DNA of 64,000 bases, from the NCBI GenBank assembly GCA_040509755.1, contig JBEVKF010000023.1:9676-73675 (forward strand), given 5' to 3'. Shown in pieces: positions 49,161-56,114 of the stretch. Position 1 is the first letter of the stretch; the number at the start of each line of letters is the position of its first letter. The stretch comes from JACVRW01 sp040509755. Its GTDB lineage: Bacteria; Actinomycetota; Thermoleophilia; Solirubrobacterales; Thermoleophilaceae. The translations under genes were made by a program, and so were the position numbers. The notes below the pieces were generated by a model that was given only the letters and a program-made list of their open reading frames with translations, made no database searches and had not been told where the DNA came from.

Positions 49161-49663
49161 GCGCCGCGGGAGCTGGGCCAGAACTGCTCGAAGTCGATCG
49201 AGCCGAGACGCGCCTTTGGCACGAACCCGGCAGCGCCGGTGTGCTTGATGAGGCGGTCGCGCTCCGGGAGATCGAAGACCGAGGTCAACAGCACCGCCGG
49301 GGCAAACAATGCGCGGCGCAGCGCGGCGCAAACGTCGATGCCGCTGCCGTCGGAGAGGTGAAGGTCGAGCAACACGGCGTCGGGCACGAGCTGCTTGGCG
49401 GCTGTCACGGCCGTCGACACGCTGTCCGCCTCGCCGGCGATGACGTAGCCACGGCGTTCGAGCAGCTCTCGCGCGGCTCGCCGAAAGCACGTCGCGCTAT
49501 CAACGATCAGGACACGTACGGGGGTCGGCGACGCCGGCGCCGCCGAGATGGTCCATCGAGCCGCTTTCGCCCGCGCAAACGGGCTCGGCCGCACCCTGAC
49601 CGGGCGCCCCGTGATGAGCCGCAATTCGGTGGCAACCTCCACCGCCTGGTGCAGGGTGGGCAC
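49151..49663 (-). CDS. Stand-alone response regulator receiver protein
   Basis: Receiver domain of about 118 residues at the C-terminal side: VRVLIVDSATCFRRAARELL, AVLLDLHLSDGSGIDVCAAL with the phospho-acceptor Asp, VLLTSVFDLPERDRLIKH and GFVPKARLGSIDFEQF. The acidic pocket is reduced to a single Asp (VDS instead of DD or ED). No output domain. The first about 45 residues are arginine-rich and without similarity, so the start (GTG 49663) is doubtful; no ATG, GTG or TTG lies right before the domain. Same direction as the PAS-LuxR gene 121 bp upstream, which may be its partner. Overlaps the convergent SDR gene by 10 bp. Confidence 0.7.
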   Translation of the reverse strand: MPTLHQAVEVATELRLITGRPVRVRPSPFARAKAARWTISAAPASPTPVRVLIVDSATCFRRAARELLERRGYVIAGEADSVSTAVTAAKQLVPDAVLLDLHLSDGSGIDVCAALRRALFAPAVLLTSVFDLPERDRLIKHTGAAGFVPKARLGSIDFEQFWPSSRGAQR

Positions 49664-49784
49664 CTCGAAAGGGCGGAGCGCAGAGGGAAGTTCGCGGTCG
49701 GTGTAGGGGTGGGACCTCAGTCCATGGACTCTGGCGGGCCGAGGCCGCGTGGTCCATACCGCAGTTGCGCGATCCTGGCCGGGC

Positions 49785-50381
49785 TCACGCCACCACGAGC
49801 CCGTCGCCGACGGCCTTTGCGACGAGATGAGCGCGGGAGCGCGCGCCGAGCGTGGTCATTGCGTTGCGCACATGCGTGCGGACTGTGTTGTGGGTGATCT
49901 GCAGCTCGCCCGCGATCTCCGGCCCGGTGCTCCCGAGCGCCACGAGCCGGACGATCTCGAGCTCGCGGTTGGAGAGCGTCCCGCCCTCCGGCTCCACCTG
50001 GATGGTGCGGCGAAACTGCGGTCCCCATCGAGAGGTGCTCAGCGCGACGAACAGAACGAGCCGGCGACCGGTGACCATCTCGGCGCTGGCGCCCCACTGG
50101 ACGGCGACGATGCTGCCGTCCGCGGAGATGAGGTCTGCCTCACCGGTAAAGCGCCCCGTCGCGAGCATGGCCTCCCACTCGTCGGGCGAGGCAACGGGGC
50201 CGTCCACCACGAACTCCCAGACAGGCCGGCCGATGAGCTCCTCGCGCGGGTAGCCCAGAAGCCGGACGTACGCGCCGTTCGCGTCGACGTGGCGGCGCTG
50301 GTCGTCGAGCAGCACCATGGCATTGCGCGACTGCGCGAACGCCGTTGAGAACAGGCCCGACCAGCCGTCCTGGCTCGCCAT
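49785..50381 (-). CDS. PAS-LuxR transcriptional regulator
   Basis: 198 residues from ATG at 50381. PAS domain (AFAQSRNAMVLLDDQRRHVD, ANGAYVRLLGYPREELIGRP, VWEF) then a C-terminal LuxR HTH (LSNRELEIVRLVALGSTGPE, IAGELQITHNTVRTHVRNAM). No receiver domain, so it is probably a one-component sensor. It lies upstream of the stand-alone receiver gene in the same direction and is divergent from the malate/lactate dehydrogenase gene (49 bp). Confidence 0.88.
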   Translation of the reverse strand: MASQDGWSGLFSTAFAQSRNAMVLLDDQRRHVDANGAYVRLLGYPREELIGRPVWEFVVDGPVASPDEWEAMLATGRFTGEADLISADGSIVAVQWGASAEMVTGRRLVLFVALSTSRWGPQFRRTIQVEPEGGTLSNRELEIVRLVALGSTGPEIAGELQITHNTVRTHVRNAMTTLGARSRAHLVAKAVGDGLVVA

Positions 50382-50430
50382 CGGACGCAGTCTAGTCCTG
50401 GTTTTCGCGATCCCAGTACGGTTGCCGCCG

Positions 50431-51465
50431 GTGACTGACACCTCGATGCAGGCCGACGGTCTCGTACGGTGGGTGACCGCCCTTTTCGAGGCATACGGTA
50501 CGCCGGCGCCCGGGGCCGAGCGCGTCGCATCCGCCCTCGTCGATGCCGACCGCTGCGGGCACCGCTCGCACGGCGTGCGCCAGCTGCCCTACTACATCGA
50601 GCAGATCCAGCGCGGCGAGCTCTTCCCGGCGGCCGAGCCGCTGGTGATCGGGCAGAGCGCCGGGCTGATCCGGCTCGACGGCCGCCGCGGCTTCGGCCAG
50701 CTCGTCGGCGAGCATGCGACCGAGACCGCGATGTCGGCGGCCGCCGAGCACTCGGTCGCGGCCGTCGCGGTCCGCGACGCCAACCACCTCGGGCGCCTGG
50801 GCGCGTACACCGAGCGGATCGGCGCAGCGGGGCTGGTGGGCATCCTGCTCGCCAACAACCAGGGGGCAGACCAGCAGGTGGCCCCCTTCGGCTCCGCCGA
50901 GCGACGCCTCACGAACAACCCCATCTCGATCGGGGTGCCGGGCCCCGCCGTCCTCGACATCGCCCTGAGCGTGGCCGCCGAAGGCCGCGTCTACCACGCC
51001 CACGAACGCGGTGAGGCCGTTCCCAGCGGATGGATCGTCGACTCGGAGGGCGCCCCCACCACCGACCCCGAGTCCTACATGTCGGGTGGGTCCCTGCTAC
51101 CGGTCGGGGGCGCCGAGGGCGGTCACAAGGGCTACGGGCTCATCGTCTTGGTGGAGCTGCTCGTCGGGCTGCTGACCCTTGGCGGCATGTGCGGCCCGGA
51201 GGAGCGGCCGTTCTCCAACGCCTTCGTCCTGGTCTGCATCGACCCGGGCGCGGACTCTCGCAACGCCTACATGGAGCAGCTGCCCGGCTTCATCGAATGG
51301 GTCAAGAGCGCTCGCCCGCTCGAGGGCCGGGGCGAGATCCTCATGCCCGGGGAGCCCGAGTCGCGTCTCCGTGCGGCTACCACCCAGATCGACCTCGACG
51401 ATCCCACGATCTTGGCGCTGACTCAGCTGGGACGGGCAGCGGGCCTGGCAGAGCCGCTCCTATGA
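50431..51465 (+). CDS. Malate/L-lactate dehydrogenase family oxidoreductase
   Basis: 344 residues of the Ldh_2/YlbC-type NAD(P)-dependent dehydrogenases (malate, ureidoglycolate, sulfolactate and related 2-hydroxyacids). Characteristic blocks are DADRCGHRSHGVRQLPYYIE (substrate His), AVRDANHLGRLGAYTERIGA, GILLANNQGADQQVAPFGSA, RRLTNNPISIGVPG and EGGHKGYGLIVLVELLVGLL with the NAD-binding GGxKGYGL. GTG at 50431 gives the normal N-terminus. Substrate cannot be told. Divergent from the PAS-LuxR gene, a possible regulator. Confidence 0.87.
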   Translation: MTDTSMQADGLVRWVTALFEAYGTPAPGAERVASALVDADRCGHRSHGVRQLPYYIEQIQRGELFPAAEPLVIGQSAGLIRLDGRRGFGQLVGEHATETAMSAAAEHSVAAVAVRDANHLGRLGAYTERIGAAGLVGILLANNQGADQQVAPFGSAERRLTNNPISIGVPGPAVLDIALSVAAEGRVYHAHERGEAVPSGWIVDSEGAPTTDPESYMSGGSLLPVGGAEGGHKGYGLIVLVELLVGLLTLGGMCGPEERPFSNAFVLVCIDPGADSRNAYMEQLPGFIEWVKSARPLEGRGEILMPGEPESRLRAATTQIDLDDPTILALTQLGRAAGLAEPLL

Positions 51466-51515
51466 GCGACCAGCGCGCGGCTCCACCGGCGCGGATCGCT
51501 CGTCCTGGCTGACCT

Positions 51516-51769
51516 CAGGGCGCTGTCTCGAAAGCCCCACTTCCCGTAGAGGCCGGGGAAGTCCGACACCAGCCTTCCAGGTTCGCGAGGGTCGCGCGGG
51601 GCGCGTAGCGCAGCGCAAGGAAGGCGGCGTGCGGCGTGACCACGCCGTTCGTGTATGCCGACTGCGGCGGGTCGGGTTTCGCCGGTCGCGGCGGGCTGGC
51701 AGGACAGCCCGGGAAGCCGTGGTCTACGAGCGTGGCGTCCGTGTTGGAGGGCATGCCGTTCGGGTCCAG
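51516..51769 (-). pseudogene. Fragment of a glycoamylase-like (GH144-type) domain gene
   Basis: On the reverse strand, 51769-51572 reads DPNGMPSNTDATLVDHGFPG, later PQSAYTNGVVTPHAAFLALR and YAPRATLANLEG. After a frameshift near 51570 it continues as VSDFPGLYGKWGFRDSAL to 51516. This order is the C-terminal part of the glycoamylase-like conserved domain found in secreted beta-glucan-active enzymes. The start, catalytic half and end are missing. The remnant lies in a 426-bp gap before the GH3 gene, so a glucan-degrading gene once stood here. Confidence 0.65.
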
Positions 51770-51891
51770 GGGCGCCCACCCGTGTCGGGCGAGAGTCAAC
51801 CGCCGAGGGTCAACCGCGTTTGCTCTGCCGCGGTCCCGGGGATAGATCGCCCCGGTACCGCCGGGATCGTCAGCCACGTGGAGGTCATGTC

Positions 51892-54192
51892 ATGAGTGGA
51901 ATGCGTCGGCGCCTGCAGGCGCTCGGCATCGCAGCTGTCCTGTTGAGTCTCTGCGTCACGGCGTCCGCGCCGGCGGGAGGGCAGCAGCGCAAGGATCGCG
52001 GGATCGAGCGCAAGATCGACTCGCTCTTGGGGCGCATGACGCTCGAGGAGAAGCTCAACCAGCTGACGCTGCTCTCCGACGGTCAGATGAAGGAGCACCC
52101 AGAGGAGGCGCGCAAGCCCGTCGGCTCGGTCTTCAGCGAGACCGACCCGGTGCTGATCAACAAGTACCAGCACGACGCGGTCGAGAACTCGCGCCTGGGC
52201 ATCCCGATCCTGTTCGCGTTCGACACGATCCACGGCTTCCGGACGATCTTCCCGATCCCGCTCGGCACCGCCAGCAGCTTCGATCCGGACATCGCGAGGG
52301 CCGACCACCGGATCGGCGCCTTCGAGTCGGCGGCTGTGGGGCTCAAGCAGATCTACAGCCCGATGGTCGACCTCTCGCACGAGCCGCGCTGGGGCCGGAT
52401 CTCCGAGGCCGCGGGCGAGGATCCCTATCTCAACTCCGCCATGGCCGCGGCGCGCGTGAGGGGCGCACAGGGCCGCGACTACAGCGCACCGGACAGGGTC
52501 GTTACAAGCGTCAAGCACTTCGCCGCCTACGGCGAGCCCGACGCCGGCCGCGACTACAACACGACCGACATGTCGCTCCAGCGGCTCTGGAACTTCTACC
52601 TGCCGCCCTTCAAGGCCGCCGTCGATGCCGGTTCGGACACGCTCATGTGCTCGTTCAATGCGATCAACGGCGTTCCGGGCTGCGCCAACCGCTACACGGA
52701 GACGGACATCCTCAAGCGGCGCTGGGGCTTCGACGGATTCATCGAGAGCGACTACACCGCGGTGGCCGAGTTGCGCGCGTGCCCGGGCGAGAACCCGGCC
52801 GGAGGCCCATGCGGCCACGGCGTTGCCGAGGACGGCGCCGACGCCGCGCGCCTCGCTCTGAATGCCGGCACCGACTCCGAGATGGTGTCGACGAACTTCC
52901 GTGACTTCGGCCCGGACCTCGTCGCCGGCGGCCAGGTCTCGATCCGGCGCATCAACGACGCGGTCCGCCGAATCCTGAGGGTGAAGTTCCGCGCAGGCCT
53001 GTTCGAGCACCCCTACGTCAATGTGGACGAGGCGCAGGGCATGCAGCTGCTGCCCCGGAACCGAGCGGCCGCGCGGCGTGCCGCCGGGCGCTCGATGGTG
53101 CTGCTGAAGAACGAGGGCGTGCTGCCGCTCGACCCGACCAAGGCGACGGCGATCATCGGTCCGCTCGGCGACAGCAGGCACGACATGCTCGGCCCGTGGT
53201 GGGGGCGCGGCGACGACAACGACGCCGTCTCGCTCTTCGAGGGCATGCGGGCCCAGAATCCGAACACGACGTTCACGGCCGGGTGCACGATCAGCCACAG
53301 CGACCTGTGGGATCCCGAGAACGAGTGCGAGTCAGACCTCGACATTGCCGCCGCCACGAGGGCCGCAATGGCCGCCGACCAGGTCGTGCTGGCGCTCGGT
53401 GAGACGCGCGAGATGAGCGGCGAGGCCGAGTCACGCTCGACCCTCGACCTGCCCGGCCGCCAGGAGGAGTTGATTGCGGCGATCAAGGCGACCGGCAAGC
53501 CGTTCGCGGTCGTCCTGTTCAACGGACGCCCGCTCACGCTGGAGGAGGTCTACGCCGACTCGCCCGCCATCCTCGAGGCGTGGTTCCCCGGTGTGGAGGC
53601 CGGCAACGCCGTGGCCGACGTGGTCTACGGCAAGGTCAATCCGGGCGGCAAGCTCCCCGTGAGCTTCCCGCGCAACGTCGGCCAGGTGCCGATCTACTAC
53701 AACCACAAGCCAACCGGCCGCCCGTGCGACATCGGCTCGAAGTACAACTCGCGCCACCGCGACATCCTGAGCTGCGGGCCGCTGTTCGAGTTCGGCTATG
53801 GGCTGAGCTACACGACGTTTAGCATCTCGGCCCCGAGCCTGAGCTCGACCACCATGGACGCCCGCCGCGGGAGCGTCACGGTCAGGGCGCAGGTCACGAA
53901 CACCGGCACGGTGCCCGGTGACGAGGTGGCGCAGCTCTACATCCACGACCGGGTCGCGAGCATCTCGCAGCCGGTGCGCCGTCTGCGCGGATTCGAGCGT
54001 GTGACACTCAAGGCCGGGCAGACGAAGACCGTCCGCTGGAAGCTCGACCGCGACGACGTCGGCTTCTACGAGAACCGCGGCCGCTTCGTCGTGGAGAACG
54101 GGAGAATCGACGTCTACGTCGGCAACGCGTCGAGCCAGACCGACAACCGACGCTCGTTCACGGTCACCGGCGGCAAGACCGTCTCACGTTAG
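51892..54192 (+). CDS. bglX: Secreted GH3 beta-glucosidase
   Basis: 766 residues. Signal peptide (MRRRLQALGIAAVLLSLCV, cleavage after TASA). The (beta/alpha)8 N-domain has LFAFDTIHGFRTIFPIPLGT, EAAGEDPYLNSAMAAARVRG, VKHFAAYGEP and the nucleophile Asp in GFDGFIESDYTAVAELR. The second domain has the acid/base region EMSGEAESRSTLDLPGRQEE and VLFNGRPLTLEE. The C-terminal fibronectin-III-like domain (SVTVRAQVTNTGTVPGDEVA, QLYIHD) is typical of BglX. Should release glucose from beta-linked oligosaccharides outside the membrane. Start ATG 51892 after GGAGG. A strong terminator follows. Confidence 0.92.
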   Translation: MSGMRRRLQALGIAAVLLSLCVTASAPAGGQQRKDRGIERKIDSLLGRMTLEEKLNQLTLLSDGQMKEHPEEARKPVGSVFSETDPVLINKYQHDAVENSRLGIPILFAFDTIHGFRTIFPIPLGTASSFDPDIARADHRIGAFESAAVGLKQIYSPMVDLSHEPRWGRISEAAGEDPYLNSAMAAARVRGAQGRDYSAPDRVVTSVKHFAAYGEPDAGRDYNTTDMSLQRLWNFYLPPFKAAVDAGSDTLMCSFNAINGVPGCANRYTETDILKRRWGFDGFIESDYTAVAELRACPGENPAGGPCGHGVAEDGADAARLALNAGTDSEMVSTNFRDFGPDLVAGGQVSIRRINDAVRRILRVKFRAGLFEHPYVNVDEAQGMQLLPRNRAAARRAAGRSMVLLKNEGVLPLDPTKATAIIGPLGDSRHDMLGPWWGRGDDNDAVSLFEGMRAQNPNTTFTAGCTISHSDLWDPENECESDLDIAAATRAAMAADQVVLALGETREMSGEAESRSTLDLPGRQEELIAAIKATGKPFAVVLFNGRPLTLEEVYADSPAILEAWFPGVEAGNAVADVVYGKVNPGGKLPVSFPRNVGQVPIYYNHKPTGRPCDIGSKYNSRHRDILSCGPLFEFGYGLSYTTFSISAPSLSSTTMDARRGSVTVRAQVTNTGTVPGDEVAQLYIHDRVASISQPVRRLRGFERVTLKAGQTKTVRWKLDRDDVGFYENRGRFVVENGRIDVYVGNASSQTDNRRSFTVTGGKTVSR

Positions 54193-54205
54193 GAGTCCAA
54201 TCGAA

Positions 54206-54234
54206 CGCCGGCGGCGCGAGGGGCGCCGCCGGCG
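54206..54234. terminator. Bidirectional terminator between GH3 and YceI genes
   Basis: CGCCGGCGGCGC (54206-54217) and GCGCCGCCGGCG (54223-54234) form a perfect 12-bp stem with the five-base loop GAGGG. It lies 13 bp after the glucosidase stop and 22 bp after the YceI stop on the other strand, so it can terminate both convergent genes. Confidence 0.75.
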
Positions 54235-54256
54235 ACGATCGGGTCAAGCGGTGCAA

Positions 54257-54823
54257 CTAGGCCTTGCGGATGGCCTCGATGTCGAGCGCCAGCGTGACCT
54301 TGTCGGCGACGAGCAGGTTTCCGCTGCCGAGCGCCTGGTTGAACTTCATGCCGTAGTCGCCGCGCGAGAGCTGGCCGGTGATCTCCAGGCCGACGCGATC
54401 GTTGCCCATCGGGTCGACGTCGGTGCCGAGGACGTCGGCGTGAAGGACGATCTCCTTGGTCACTCCGTGGAGGGTCAGATCGCCGGTGATCCGGAAAACC
54501 TCGTCGTCGACCTGCTCGATCCGCGTCGAAGCAAACGTCATCTCGGGGTAGGTCTCGGCGTCGAAGAAGTCGGGGGAGCGCAGGTGCGCGTCGCGCTGAT
54601 CCTCGCCGGTGTCGACGGAGGCGACCTGAATCTTGCCGTGGACCTTGGCGGTCGAGAGGTCGTCGCCGATCTCGAGCTCGCCCGCGAAGTCCGTGAACTC
54701 GCCGCGCACGGTGGAGATGCCCATGTGCTTAACGGCGAAACCGGCCTTCGAATGGGCCGCGTCCGTGGTCCAGGTGCCGGTGGGGATGAGGGTGGGGGTG
54801 GTGGTGGTGGTGGCGGTTGTCAT
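54257..54823 (-). CDS. YceI family polyisoprenoid/lipid-binding protein
   Basis: 188 residues of the YceI lipocalin-like fold: GTWTTDAAHSKAGFAVKHMG, ISTVRGEFTDFAGELEIGDD, HLRSPDFFDAETYPEMTFAS, DLTLHGVTKEIVLHADVLG. YceI proteins bind isoprenoid or fatty amide chains. A threonine run (MTTATTTTTPTL) replaces a signal peptide, so it is cytosolic, unlike the E. coli protein. ATG at 54823 with GGAGCC upstream. Three operator-like palindromes at 54853-54905 are shared with the MarR gene at 55010, which probably represses it. Confidence 0.9.
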   Translation of the reverse strand: MTTATTTTTPTLIPTGTWTTDAAHSKAGFAVKHMGISTVRGEFTDFAGELEIGDDLSTAKVHGKIQVASVDTGEDQRDAHLRSPDFFDAETYPEMTFASTRIEQVDDEVFRITGDLTLHGVTKEIVLHADVLGTDVDPMGNDRVGLEITGQLSRGDYGMKFNQALGSGNLLVADKVTLALDIEAIRKA

Positions 54824-54852
54824 GGCTGACGGCTCCTTACCGGGTGGATTTA

Positions 54853-54905
54853 CTTGCCTTAGCAAGCTTGCTAGAGCAAGCATAGCAGATGCTTGCTCGG
54901 GCAAG
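54853..54905. promoter_or_regulatory. Three CTTGCY-N2-RGCAAG palindromes in the yceI promoter
   Basis: CTTGCCTTAGCAAG (54853-54866), CTTGCTAGAGCAAG (54867-54880) and CTTGCTCGGGCAAG (54892-54905): 14-bp palindromes with six-base arms. The first two abut; the third is 25 bp from the second. A fourth copy of the second type lies at the MarR gene start (55518-55531), so these are most likely MarR operators. Confidence 0.75.
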
Positions 54906-54910
54906 CAATA

Positions 54911-54978
54911 GGGTCAGACCCCTCAGCCAGCCTTGGGGTCAGACCCCTCAGCCAGCCTTTGTCAAGGGGTCAGACCCC
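54911..54978. repeat. Three copies of a GGGGTCAGACCCC palindrome in tandem
   Basis: GGGTCAGACCC at 54911-54921, GGGGTCAGACCCC at 54935-54947 and at 54966-54978. The first two are followed by CTCAGCCAGCCTT, making a 25-26-bp direct repeat. They fill the gap between the yceI operators and the MarR stop. REP-like or regulatory; unknown. Confidence 0.7.
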
Positions 54979-55009
54979 CGCCCCCGCCCGGATCCGCCGG
55001 GCGGCAGGG

Positions 55010-55516
55010 CTAGGTGCAGGTCGACGCGCTATCCGGCGCCAGGCGCTCGAATACCGCGGCCAGCGCGGCCAGCTCGGCCGGCTCGACCTGAGCGAAGAAG
55101 CTCTCATGGACGCCGGCGAAGTGCGTGGCCTGCGCGGCCTTGAGCAGTTCGGCGCCCGCAGGGGTCAGGCCGACGTTGCGGGCCCGCCTGTCCTCGGGGC
55201 AGCGCCGGCGCTCGACAAGCTCACGGCTCTCCAGGACGTCGGCGATGCGCGAAACCCGGCTCAGGCTGAGCCCTGCCTGCTCGGCGAGGTCGGTGAGCCG
55301 CAGCACCTGATCTTCCGATGCGGATAGGCGGCCAAGCAACTCGAGTGCGCTGAGGCTCAGTCCGTGCTCTGCCTCGAGCTCGAGGTTGAGCGCCCGGGTG
55401 AGTCGCTTATGCGTCTCGAGCAGCCCGATCCAGACCTCGGCCTCGATGTCGGAGAAGCCCTCGTCGCCGACCAGGTGGACGCAGGTCGTCGCGGTCGATG
55501 TCGAGGAAGAGGCCAT
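55010..55516 (-). CDS. MarR family regulator
   Basis: 168 residues from ATG at 55516. Winged helix: LSLSALELLGRLSASEDQVL, LTDLAEQAGLSLSRVSRIAD, ELVERRRCPEDRRARNVGLT (EDRRAR wing). N-terminal AEVWIGLLETHKRLTRALNL is the dimerisation helix. Starts after a serine/threonine-rich segment. A 14-bp palindrome at 55518-55531 lies directly before the start codon and is repeated three times before the divergent-side YceI gene downstream, so autoregulation and control of yceI are likely. It is five bases behind the DUF3291 stop, in the same direction. Confidence 0.88.
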   Translation of the reverse strand: MASSSTSTATTCVHLVGDEGFSDIEAEVWIGLLETHKRLTRALNLELEAEHGLSLSALELLGRLSASEDQVLRLTDLAEQAGLSLSRVSRIADVLESRELVERRRCPEDRRARNVGLTPAGAELLKAAQATHFAGVHESFFAQVEPAELAALAAVFERLAPDSASTCT

Positions 55517-55517
55517 G

Positions 55518-55531
55518 ATTGCTAGAGCAAG
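55518..55531. promoter_or_regulatory. MarR operator at the DUF3291/MarR junction
   Basis: ATTGCTAGAGCAAG matches the site at 54867-54880 at 13 of 14 positions. It contains the stop codon of the DUF3291 gene and ends 1 bp before the MarR ATG, so repressor bound here could block transcription from the upstream gene. Confidence 0.65.
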
Positions 55532-56004
55532 GATACCGCCGGTCGTGCCCCGCTCACCGGCGGCGGGTAATGACGCTTGAAGCTGAAGGCACGCGGCGTC
55601 GGCCCGTGCGCCTTCAGATGTGCGAGGCGCTCCTCGGCGTCGCCCACGCTCGGGACCGATCCGGCCGGGACCCACCAGAGAGCCTGATGCGCCTCGGCCA
55701 CGCGCGAAAACCACTCGCGGCGGCGGCGCATGACCTTGAGGTGGCCGCTGTCGTAGACGAACGACCAGAGCGCGTCGACCGATTTCCAGACAGACATGTT
55801 CACGATCAGCCGGTCATCGCCGAAGGCACGGACGGCCGTGGCGTCTCCATCCTCCGTCTGCAATCGCCAGATGAAGCCGGGACTGGAGTCAGCCAGCGCG
55901 TTGAGCGGCTCGAGCTGCGCCACGAAGTCGGCCATCTCGGGGCTCTCGAGCGGAGACTTCATCAGCGCGATGTTGACTTGGGCAAGGTGCCAGGCGAGGG
56001 CCAC
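55522..56004 (-). CDS. DUF3291 family protein
   Basis: 160 residues beginning VALAWHLAQVNIALMKSPLE from GTG at 56004. The DUF3291 pattern is complete: MADFVAQLEPLNALADSSPG, FIWRLQ, NMSVWKSVDALWSFVYDSGH, LKVMRRRREWF and ALWWVPAG. It is an ABM-like dimeric barrel with conserved Trp and His, function unknown. The stop lies five bases before the MarR gene, so both are probably transcribed together from here, with an operator at the junction. Confidence 0.85.
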   Translation of the reverse strand: MALAWHLAQVNIALMKSPLESPEMADFVAQLEPLNALADSSPGFIWRLQTEDGDATAVRAFGDDRLIVNMSVWKSVDALWSFVYDSGHLKVMRRRREWFSRVAEAHQALWWVPAGSVPSVGDAEERLAHLKAHGPTPRAFSFKRHYPPPVSGARPAVSLL

Positions 56005-56114
56005 CCGCGTACCCTAACCAGCCGCCTTCAGCCTCACCTAACTGACGTTGAACACAATAATTGTGCGGAACGTCAGTCGCATGCCCGCGTCGGGGTAGAC
56101 CACCACGACCGGAC

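Noticed and set aside
51796..53298. 500-codon open frame opposite the GH3 gene
   Set aside because: Antisense shadow of bglX; no domain or ribosome binding site, and bglX motifs are complete.
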